Below are positions 1-7,000 of a DNA stretch of 9,750 nt, in pieces. The notes under the pieces were generated by a model. It was not told the origin of the DNA and did no database searches. It worked only from the letters and a program-made list of their open reading frames with translations. Positions within the stretch are counted from its first letter, which is position 1, and each line of letters starts with the position of its first letter. This stretch comes from Anaerolinea sp. (GTDB taxonomy: Bacteria; Chloroflexota; Anaerolineae; Anaerolineales; Villigracilaceae), in NCBI GenBank assembly GCA_020720965.1, contig DYNS01000086.1, forward strand, positions 1 to 9,750, read 5' to 3'. The translations under genes and the position numbers were made by a program.

Positions 1-201
1 GGTTCCGGTATCCTGGCAGATGGGGGTGGAATTTTTGCGGGAGATTTCCACATTCTTCAGCACTGTTTCCAGCGCCCCGCGTGCCGCCGAGCCGGGGGCT
101 TCTTTTTCCACCGAGGCTTTCAGGCGTTCTTCCACGTCTTGGGGCAGGTCGGTGGAGGTGCGGCGGATGAATTCGACAATTTCCGGGGTCAAATCTCGCA
201 T
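1..201 (-). CDS. Fumarate hydratase class I, alpha subunit (N-terminal 67 codons, cut by window edge)
   Basis: Class I fumarases reversibly hydrate fumarate to malate in the TCA cycle, using an oxygen-sensitive [4Fe-4S] cluster. Reading leftward from the ATG at 201-199, the frame is open to base 1 and gives 67 residues beginning MRDLTPEIVEF. It ends in the family hallmark PICQDTGT (residues 60-67), whose Cys62 is expected to be a cluster ligand. A GGAGG Shine-Dalgarno sequence at 214-210 lies 8 nt upstream of the ATG and fixes the start. The short N-terminus fits the separate alpha subunit of two-subunit fumarases or the N-terminal half of a fused enzyme; the rest lies outside the window. L(+)-tartrate dehydratase alpha (TtdA) shares this motif and cannot be excluded. 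The gene is divergent from hutI, with a 104-nt gap. Confidence 0.85.
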   Translation of the reverse strand, partial: MRDLTPEIVEFIRRTSTDLPQDVEERLKASVEKEAPGSAARGALETVLKNVEISRKNSTPICQDTGT

Positions 202-238
202 TGCTTGTTCCTCCGTTTGGGGTATAGGGTGCGCCCCC

Positions 239-244
239 ATTGTA
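239..244 (-). promoter_or_regulatory. Putative -10 box for the fumarase gene
   Basis: On the minus strand, bases 244-239 read TACAAT, five of six matches to the sigma-70 type -10 consensus. Transcription would start near base 232, giving a leader of about 30 nt that contains the GGAGG ribosome-binding site at 214-210. No good -35 hexamer is visible: the upstream spacer is a G+C-rich run, and the best candidate near 268-263 is weak. Positionally plausible only. Confidence 0.4.
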
Positions 245-269
245 CCCCCGCCCGCCCGGCGGCGCAAAA

Positions 270-299
270 TTCAAAACCTGCCTCACAAAGCGGTACAAT
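270..299 (+). promoter_or_regulatory. Putative promoter for the hutI operon
   Basis: A TACAAT -10 box (294-299) is preceded, after an 18-nt spacer, by a weak -35-like TTCAAA (270-275, four of six matches). The predicted transcription start is around 305-307, at the hutI ATG (306). There is no Shine-Dalgarno sequence between the -10 box and the ATG, so the transcript may be leaderless. This is a sequence-based prediction. Confidence 0.45.
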
Positions 300-305
300 A
301 CAGCC

Positions 306-1580
306 ATGCTCATCCATTCTGCAACCCAACTTCTTACTTTGGCAGGCGGTCCGCAGCGCGGCAGAGACTTGGGTCGCCTCGGTATCATCGAAGATGGCGC
401 GGTACTCATCCGGGACGAGAAAATTGCCGCCGTTGGCACAAGCGCGGAACTCCGTGCCGCCTACCCCCACGAACCTCGCCTGGATGCCGATGGCTGCGTT
501 GTGATGCCTGGTTTTGTAGACCCGCACACTCACCTGATATGGGCGGGAGACCGCGCCGCCGAATTTGAAATGAAGATGGCGGGCGCACACTACCTGGATA
601 TCCTCGCCTCCGGCGGCGGCATCCTCTCCACCGTCCGCGCCACCCGCACCGCCAGCATAGAAACCCTCATCGCCCAAGCCCGCTCCCGCCTCTTCCGCAT
701 GTTCTCGCACGGCACAACCACCGTAGAAGCCAAAACCGGCTACGGCTTGCAAACCGCCACCGAGCTGCGCCTGCTCAAAGCCCTTCTTCTGCTGGAAGAA
801 GAAAGCCGCCTGGATATTGCCATCACCTTTTTGGGCGCACATGCCATTGCCCCGGAATACAAAGACAACCCCCAAGGCTACACCGACCTGGTCTGCGAAA
901 CCATGCTACCCATCCTGCGCCAATGGTGGGAAACCCACGCCCCAGAGCGCCGCCTGCCCTTTGTGGATGTCTTTTGCGAAAATAAAGCCTTCACCTTGCC
1001 ACAATCCCGCCAAATTTTGCAAACCGCCCAACAACTTGGCTTCCCCCTCAAAATTCACGCGGACGAATTTGACAACCTCGGCGGCGCTTCCCTCGCCGTA
1101 GAACTCGGCGCTGCCTCGGCAGACCACCTCGTCAAAACCTCGGATGCCGACATCGCCGCCCTCGGCGCCTCCGACACCGTTGCCGTATCCCTGCCCTGCA
1201 CCCCCTTCGGGCTGGCGGAATGCCACTACACCCCCGCCCAAAAACTGCTGGATGCCAACGCCCTCTTTGCCCTGGCAACCGACTGCAACCCCGGCACCGC
1301 CTGGAACGAATCGATGCAATTTGTCATTGCGCTTGCCTGCCGCAGCATGAAACTGACCCCCGCCCAGGCAATTGCCGCCGCCACCATCAATTCCGCCCAC
1401 GCCATCCGCATGGCGGATAAAGTCGGCTCGCTGGAGCCCGGCAAACAAGCCGACATCCTCCTCCTCTCCGTGCCAGACTATCGCCACCTCGGCTACCGCT
1501 TTGGCACCAACCTCGTCAAACAAGTTATCAAAAAAGGGCGGGTCTACTCGGTAGATGTCGGCTACTACCGCACCGCCTGA
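306..1580 (+). CDS. hutI: Imidazolonepropionase (HutI)
   Basis: HutI hydrolyses 4-imidazolone-5-propanoate to N-formimino-L-glutamate, the third step of cytosolic histidine degradation. The 424-residue product is normal length for this amidohydrolase-superfamily enzyme. Visible motifs are DPHTHLIWAGDR with metal ligands His74 and His76, the EAKTGYGL segment, FLGAHAIAPEY, DVFCE, KIHADEF with His251 as metal ligand and Glu254 as probable catalytic acid, and ATDCNPGT with Asp326 as metal ligand. This spacing is close to what I recall for the Bacillus subtilis enzyme (His80, His82, His249, Asp324). ATG 306 is chosen because an in-frame ATG at 240 would add a non-homologous Pro-rich stretch inside the promoter region. 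No Shine-Dalgarno precedes it. hutH and hutU are not in the window. The arginase-family gene begins 17 nt downstream. Confidence 0.95.
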   Translation: MLIHSATQLLTLAGGPQRGRDLGRLGIIEDGAVLIRDEKIAAVGTSAELRAAYPHEPRLDADGCVVMPGFVDPHTHLIWAGDRAAEFEMKMAGAHYLDILASGGGILSTVRATRTASIETLIAQARSRLFRMFSHGTTTVEAKTGYGLQTATELRLLKALLLLEEESRLDIAITFLGAHAIAPEYKDNPQGYTDLVCETMLPILRQWWETHAPERRLPFVDVFCENKAFTLPQSRQILQTAQQLGFPLKIHADEFDNLGGASLAVELGAASADHLVKTSDADIAALGASDTVAVSLPCTPFGLAECHYTPAQKLLDANALFALATDCNPGTAWNESMQFVIALACRSMKLTPAQAIAAATINSAHAIRMADKVGSLEPGKQADILLLSVPDYRHLGYRFGTNLVKQVIKKGRVYSVDVGYYRTA

Positions 1581-1597
1581 CCCCTGGAGCAAACCCC

Positions 1598-2500
1598 ATG
1601 AACATAGACATCATCGGCGTACCCATAGACTTGGGCGCAGACCGGCGCGGAGTGGATATGGGACCCAGCGCCATCCGCTACGCCCACCTGCAACAACGCC
1701 TGCAATCCCTCGGTTGCCAGGTGGAAGATAAAGGCAACCTGGAAGCCCCCCTGGCAGAAACCTGCCAGATTACCGAACCCACCCTCAAATACATAGACTG
1801 CATCGTCCCCATGGCCAGGCGAGTCGCCGGAGCCGTATCCACCTCCATTCAATCCGGCAGAATCCCCCTCGTCCTCGGCGGCGACCACAGCATCGCCCTC
1901 GGCTCGGTACGCGGCGCTGCCCGCCAAAAGAAAATCGGCGTTCTCTGGGTGGATGCCCACGCCGATTTCAACACTGCTCAAACCACCCCCTCCGGTAACA
2001 TTCACGGAATGCCCCTGGCAGCCCTGTGCGGCTTGGGCGACCCGCGTCTCACCTCGCTCTGGAGCGGAGAAAACCTGCCCGCCCTCAACCCCCACAAAGT
2101 CGCCGTCATTGGTGCAAGAGATTTAGACCCCGGCGAAAAACAAAACCTGAAGCAAGCGGGCGTTATGGTGATGGGCATGGAACAAATTGACCGCCTGACC
2201 ATGTTTCGGGTGATGGAAGAAGCCCTCGCCCACATCTCTCAAGACGTGGACGGAATCTACCTCTCCTTCGACCTGGACTCTCTCGACCCGCGCCACGCCC
2301 CAGGGGTTGGAACCCCCGTCCCCGGCGGGCTAACCTACCGCGAAGCCCACCTCGCCTGCGAAATGGTCGCCGAAACGGGAAAACTCCTCGGTCTGGACCT
2401 GGTGGAAGTCAACCCCATTTTAGACGTGCAAAACACAACCGCCGCCCTGGCAGTAGAACTTGCTCTCTCCGCCCTGGGGCGGCGCATTTGGGCAGGCTAA
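1598..2500 (+). CDS. rocF: Arginase
   Basis: Arginase hydrolyses L-arginine to L-ornithine and urea in the cytosol, using two Mn(II) ions. The 300-residue protein is standard length and begins with the arginase-type block IGVPIDLGADRRGVDMGPSA. Metal ligands are visible as His97 (GGDHS), Asp119, His121 and Asp123 (DAHAD), and Asp225 and Asp227 (FDLDSLDP). Substrate-recognition residues favour arginase over agmatinase or formimidoylglutamase: the loop from Asn125 to His136 with TTPSGNIHG, and RDLDPGE with Asp177 and Glu180, matching human Asp183 and Glu186. GGAG at 1586-1589 lies 8 nt before the ATG. It sits where hutG, another ureohydrolase, follows hutI in Bacillus-type hut operons, so a dual or shifted role deserves a check, although the sequence itself reads as arginase. 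Confidence 0.93.
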   Translation: MNIDIIGVPIDLGADRRGVDMGPSAIRYAHLQQRLQSLGCQVEDKGNLEAPLAETCQITEPTLKYIDCIVPMARRVAGAVSTSIQSGRIPLVLGGDHSIALGSVRGAARQKKIGVLWVDAHADFNTAQTTPSGNIHGMPLAALCGLGDPRLTSLWSGENLPALNPHKVAVIGARDLDPGEKQNLKQAGVMVMGMEQIDRLTMFRVMEEALAHISQDVDGIYLSFDLDSLDPRHAPGVGTPVPGGLTYREAHLACEMVAETGKLLGLDLVEVNPILDVQNTTAALAVELALSALGRRIWAG

Positions 2501-2507
2501 AGGAAGC

Positions 2508-2514
2508 AAAGGAG
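2508..2514 (+). promoter_or_regulatory. Ribosome-binding site that sets the response-regulator start
   Basis: AAAGGAG at 2508-2514 lies 6 nt before ATG 2521 and 12 nt before the in-frame ATG 2527, so it favours 2521. An earlier in-frame ATG at 2488 lies inside rocF, has no comparable site and would add residues not typical of a receiver domain. The 6-nt spacer happens to read TACAAT. Confidence 0.65.
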
Positions 2515-2520
2515 TACAAT

Positions 2521-3156
2521 ATGCCCATGTATCAAGGTCCCCTGCTTGTTGTAGAAGATGTCCCCAATGTTTTGGAACTGTTGGAAGTAACCCTGCGCTT
2601 CAAAGGCTACGAGGTTGTCAGCGCCCGCAATGGCTTGGAAGCCCTGGATATCCTGGATAAAGTACAGCCTGCCCTCATCATCACCGACATCCTCATGCCC
2701 AAAATGGACGGCTACGCCTTTGTGCAGCGTCTTCGTACCAACCCCCGCACCAGCGGCATCCCGGTCATTTTTCTCTCCGCCACCTACGTCACCCCGGAAG
2801 ATAAAAAATTCGCCCTCAGCCTGGGCGCCACCCGCTTTTTAGAAAAACCCATCGACACCGAAGACTTCCTCCTCACCATTGCGGAGATACTCACCCAACG
2901 CCCCGTCACCATCCCCGCCCCGCTGAACAATATCCAGTTTTACCAGGGCTACCGCGAGCGGTTGGAACACAAACTCCGCCACAAAAACACCCAAATCAGC
3001 CGCACCGAGCGCCTGCTCCCCACCCTACCCCCGGAACAACGCCCCGCCTTCGACTCCATGCTCCAACAGGCTTACGCCGACCGCGACAACATCCAAACCG
3101 AACTCAAGCAAATCTACCGCATCCTCGACCAAATGAAAGCGAACCCCAAAGAATGA
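2521..3156 (+). CDS. Orphan single-domain response regulator (receiver plus C-terminal helical region)
   Basis: This 211-residue protein begins with a complete CheY-like receiver domain (about residues 7-122). The acidic pair is Glu12 and Asp13, the predicted phospho-acceptor is Asp56 in TDILMPKMDG, the switch residues are Ser86 (LSAT) and Phe106, and the conserved lysine is Lys109 in LEKP. The remaining residues, about 135-211, are charged and predicted helical, possibly coiled coil (YRERLEHKLRHKN; TELKQIYRILDQM). They resemble no DNA-binding, GGDEF or histidine-kinase output that I recognise. It probably acts through protein-protein contacts, or as a phosphate-receiving switch for a kinase encoded elsewhere; no kinase is in the window. 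It starts 20 nt after rocF, and its stop codon overlaps the next start (ATGA, 3153-3156), so it is co-transcribed and probably translationally coupled. Its regulatory target is unknown. Confidence 0.9.
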   Translation: MPMYQGPLLVVEDVPNVLELLEVTLRFKGYEVVSARNGLEALDILDKVQPALIITDILMPKMDGYAFVQRLRTNPRTSGIPVIFLSATYVTPEDKKFALSLGATRFLEKPIDTEDFLLTIAEILTQRPVTIPAPLNNIQFYQGYRERLEHKLRHKNTQISRTERLLPTLPPEQRPAFDSMLQQAYADRDNIQTELKQIYRILDQMKANPKE

Positions 3157-3938
3157 CCATCCAACCCACCCTGACCGACCTGGAGCGCATGGCGCGCCAA
3201 GCCGGTATTATTTTGTCTGAAGGCTACGAGAAAAACATCCGCGTAGATTACAAAGGCGTAATCGACCTGGTGACGGAGATAGACCACGCCTCCGAAGCCT
3301 TTTTGCTGGCAGAAGTACAGCGCCTCTTCCCCGGTCACAGCGTTCTGGCAGAAGAATCCGGATTAACCCAGGCGGGCGAAGAACACATGTGGTACATAGA
3401 CCCGTTGGACGGCACGGTAAACTACGCACACGGCGTGCCGGTCTTTTGCGTCTCCATTGCCTACGCTTACCGGGGCAAACTCACCCTCGGCGCGGTGTAC
3501 GACCCCATGCGAGACGAGCTCTTCAGCGCCGAGGCGGGCAAGGGTGCCAGGCTCAACGGCGAGCGCGTCCTCCAGGTCAGCCACGCGACCGAACTCAAGC
3601 GCAGCCTGCTTGTCACCGGGTTTCCCTACGATGCCTGGGACACCGAACTGGACAACTTTGCCAACTACGTCCGCTTTGCCAAACGCTCGCAAGGCGTGCG
3701 CCGCCTCGGCTCTGCCGCCCTGGATTTATGCTACGTTGCCGCCGGGCGCTTTGATGGCTACTGGGAGATGAGCCTCAAGCCCTGGGATGTCGCCGCCGGA
3801 GGACTCATCTGCGCCGAAGCCGGAGCGCAGACCACCAATACCCGCGGCAGCCCAGACTTTTTGCAAGGCAACCCATCCATCGTTGTCGCCAACCCCGCCC
3901 TGCACCCCCTCATGCTCGCCACCCTGCGCGAAGCCTGA
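3153..3938 (+). CDS. Inositol monophosphatase family phosphatase
   Basis: A 261-residue, Mg2+-dependent, lithium-sensitive-type phosphatase of the IMPase/SuhB family, which dephosphorylates small phosphomonoesters such as myo-inositol 1-phosphate. Motif A is intact: Glu67 in LAEES, and Asp83, Leu85, Asp86, Gly87 and Thr88 in the YIDPLDGTVNY stretch. Motif B is intact: Trp211 and Asp212 in KPWDVAAGGLICAEAG. There is no signal peptide or membrane segment, so it is cytosolic. The exact substrate (inositol phosphate, histidinol phosphate, NADP or PAP) cannot be read from these motifs. The start ATG is embedded in the stop of the response regulator (ATGA), with no independent strong Shine-Dalgarno sequence visible, which suggests coupled translation. 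It is the last gene of the hutI operon, ending 32 nt before the terminator stem. Confidence 0.9.
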   Translation: MTIQPTLTDLERMARQAGIILSEGYEKNIRVDYKGVIDLVTEIDHASEAFLLAEVQRLFPGHSVLAEESGLTQAGEEHMWYIDPLDGTVNYAHGVPVFCVSIAYAYRGKLTLGAVYDPMRDELFSAEAGKGARLNGERVLQVSHATELKRSLLVTGFPYDAWDTELDNFANYVRFAKRSQGVRRLGSAALDLCYVAAGRFDGYWEMSLKPWDVAAGGLICAEAGAQTTNTRGSPDFLQGNPSIVVANPALHPLMLATLREA

Positions 3939-3970
3939 ACTCAAACCCTGAACCCCAACCCTCACATCAA

Positions 3971-4007
3971 CCCCTCTACCACGCAGCGGTAGAGGGGCTT
4001 TCTTTTT
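3971..4007 (+). terminator. Rho-independent terminator of the hutI operon
   Basis: A perfect 10-bp stem, CCCCTCTACC (3971-3980) paired with GGTAGAGGGG (3988-3997), encloses a 7-nt loop and is followed at once by a T-rich tract (CTTTCTTTTT, 3998-4007). It separates the hutI operon from the secA promoter about 20 nt downstream. Confidence 0.92.
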
Positions 4008-4024
4008 CCTCCCCAACCTGCCTG

Positions 4025-4033
4025 TGCTATAAT
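4025..4033 (+). promoter_or_regulatory. Extended -10 promoter of secA
   Basis: TGCTATAAT at 4025-4033 is an extended -10 element (TGn plus consensus TATAAT). Predicted transcription starts near 4040, leaving a leader of about 15 nt with AAAGG (4044-4048) 6 nt before the secA ATG. No convincing -35 hexamer lies 16-18 nt upstream, which is acceptable for extended -10 promoters. Its place just after a strong terminator supports a separate secA-add unit. Confidence 0.7.
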
Positions 4034-4054
4034 TTTTGGCGCGAAAGGTACAGT

Positions 4055-7000
4055 ATGTTCTCCAATTTTATAAAACTTATCGGGGGCAACCCCCAACAAC
4101 GAGAAGTAGAAAAATACGCCGCCATTGCCCGGCAGATTAACGCCCTGGAACCCGCCCTGGAGGCGCTTTCGGACGAGGCTTTACGCGCCAAAACAGCGGA
4201 ATTCCGCGCCCACATTGCCTCCGCGCTGAAAGGCGTGCAAGACCCCCAAGCCCTGCGCGAAGCGGAGCAAGCCGCCCTGAACCAAATTCTGCCCCAGGCT
4301 TTTGCCACCGTGCGCGAGGCATCCAAGCGCACCATTGGCTTGCGCCCCTACGATGTTCAGTTGATTGGCGGCATTGCCCTGCACAACAACACCATCGCAG
4401 AGATGCGTACCGGCGAAGGGAAAACCCTGGTCGCCACCCTGCCCATCTACCTCAACGCCCTCACCGGGCGCGGCGTGCATCTCATCACCGTCAACGACTA
4501 TCTGGCACGCCTGCAAGGGCGTTGGATGGCTGCCGTGTACGAGTTCCTCGGTTTAACGGTTGGCATTTTGCAGATGGCTGCCAGCACCGAAAACGGGAAA
4601 AAGGCTTACGTCTACGATTCTTCCAAAGAATCTCCCAGAGAAGACCAGCGCCAACTTCGCCTGGTAGACCGCCGTCTCGCCTATGAAGCAGACATCACCT
4701 ACGGAACCAACAGCGAATTTGGCTTTGACTACCTGCGCGACAACATGGTTTACCGCCCGGAAGATAAAACCCAGCGCGGGCATTATTTTGCCCTGGTCGA
4801 TGAAGTTGATAACGTTCTCATTGACGAAGCCCGCACCCCGCTCATCATCTCCGGTCCCTCCGATGCCAGCATGGGCGATTACGCCGAAATGGCGCAGGTT
4901 GTGCGCCAACTTAGCCCAGAAGACTACGAACTGAACGAAAAAGACCGCTCCATTTCCCTTACCGAAGCCGGAACCGCCAAAGTGGAAGAAATTTTGGGCA
5001 AACCCCTGCGCGACCTGGACCGCCCGGAAGATGTGACCCCAGACCAGGCGCGGATGCTGGCATACCTGGAGCAGGCGCTCCGTGCCCAATTCATCTTCAA
5101 ACGCAACAAGGACTATCTGGTGCAGGGCGGCAAAGTGGTCATTGTGGATGAGTTCACCGGGCGGCAGATGCCCGGCAGGCGCTGGAGCGATGGTTTGCAC
5201 CAGGCGGTGGAAGCCAAAGAAGGCGTAAAGGTGGAGCCGGAAAATGTCACCTACGCCACCATCACCCTGCAGAACTACTTCCGCATGTATCAAAAACTGG
5301 CAGGTATGACCGGAACTGCCCTCACCGAGTCGGAAGAGTTCCATAAAATCTATAAATTGGAAGTTTTACCCATTCCCACCAACCTGGAATACCAGGCAAA
5401 CCTCAGCGGCAAAGAATCACCTTTGGTGGAAGTGAAAGCCAAAGATGCCGACGGCTACAACATTGCCTACTTTGCGGCGCGGGGAGATGCCCAAAAAAGC
5501 CCCCGTTTTTGGCGGCGTACCGACTACCCGGATGTCATCTACCGCACGGCGGAAGCCAAACTACGTGCCATTGCCCTGGAAGTGACCCGCAACCACGCCG
5601 TTGGAAGACCCGTCCTGCTCGGCACCACCTCCGTAGAAGCATCCGACCGGCTTTCTCACCGCCTGCGGGCAGATGCATTGCGGCGGCTTTTGCAGGTCAA
5701 ACTCCTGCGCCAGGCATGGTTTGAGAAGAACAACAAGAGCGAAGAAGATGGACGGCTGGAAGCCGAACTGGAACCACTTTACAAGCCTTTGGAAGAGTTG
5801 GACCCCTCCTTTTTGCGCCAGTTTGCCAAACCCCTTGGGGTCAGCATCAACCCGGAAGAGCCGCAAAACCTTGCCCAACTGGCTCAAATACTGCGCCTGA
5901 CGGATGCCTCCCACACCGAGCGCCTTAAAGCCATTCTGCTTGGCGGTGTGCCGCACCAGGTGCTAAACGCCCGCAAACATACCGAAGAAAGCCAAATCAT
6001 CGCCGGGGCGGGCGCATTTGGCGCTGTCACCATTGCCACCAACATGGCAGGGCGCGGTGTAGACATCAAACTCGGCGGCGAGCTGGCAGAAGAAATTACC
6101 AGCAAAATAAACCGGGTTCTGCACAAAGCCGGGCAAGACCCCTACAACATGACCCCTCAGCAGCAGCGCGAAGCCATCCGCTCCCTCGACCCGCGAGACT
6201 ACGTCATCTACGAATCCGAAGTGCAGTTCTTCCTGCGCTATTTTGAAGAGATGGAACAAGTCCGCAGCCTGGGCGGTTTGCTCGTCATTGGCTCCGAGCG
6301 CCACGAATCCCGCCGCATAGACAACCAACTCCGCGGACGCTCCGCCCGTCAGGGCGACCCCGGCGCCTCCCGCTTCTACCTCTCCCTGCAAGACGACCTC
6401 ATGCGCCTCTTCGGCGGCGCCCAGGTGGAAAACCTGATGACCCGCTTCCGTCTCGATGACGACTTCCCCTTGGAACATGGCATGGTTACAGGGCTTATCG
6501 AACAATCGCAACACCGGGTGGAAGGCTCCAACTTTGACATGCGTAAACACCTGCTGGAATACGATGACGTTCTCAACAAACAACGCACCATCATCTACTC
6601 CCAGCGCGACCGTGTAATGACCAAAGACGACCTCTACGAAGACATCGCCAGCCTGCTCAAAGACGAAATCGCCGCCCGCATCCCCCCCGCCTTGCAAGAC
6701 CCGGAAGGACCCTGGAAACTCCTCGCCTGGCTGGAACAAACCCAACCCCTCTTTGCCTACGGCGAAAATCGATTCTTCCCCTCCTTCACCCTGCGCCTGC
6801 TCCTGGACGAAGTGCAGCATCCCACCCCCCGCGCCGACATCCTGCGCCTTACAGCCCAAGCCCTGCAAGCCGAGCAAGCCCACATTCAAAAAACCGCCCA
6901 CGAAGCCCTGCAACGCGCCTCCGAAACCCTGGATGCCCAACTGGACGAGCGTTTTGAAGCCCTGCAAAACTTTTTAGAAACCTTGCAAGAAAACGAAGAA

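Noticed and set aside
240..305. N-terminal extension of hutI from ATG 240
   Set aside because: The added residues are Pro/Gly-rich, do not match the family N-terminus, and overlap the promoter region shared with the divergent fumarase gene. ATG 306 gives normal family length.
1598..2500. Annotation as agmatinase or formimidoylglutamase (HutG)
   Set aside because: The GADRRGVDMGPSA start, TTPSGNIHG loop and RDLDPGE residues match arginase. The operon position alone is not enough to rename it.
2488..2520. Earlier start (ATG 2488) for the response regulator, overlapping rocF
   Set aside because: The receiver domain needs only residues from ATG 2521 onward, where AAAGGAG is correctly spaced.
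2515..2520. TACAAT immediately before the response-regulator ATG as a -10 box for a leaderless transcript starting near 2527
   Set aside because: A strong Shine-Dalgarno sequence overlaps the region, the gene fits the upstream operon and no -35 is evident. Kept only as a coincidence with the hutI promoter motif.
5963..6967. Long open frame on the minus strand inside secA (334 codons), and similar antisense frames at 189-875, 906-1592, 4553-5344 and 7975-8904
   Set aside because: They lie opposite strongly supported genes, give Gly/Ala/Val-rich or low-complexity translations without family motifs, and are expected from C-rich third codon positions on the plus strand.
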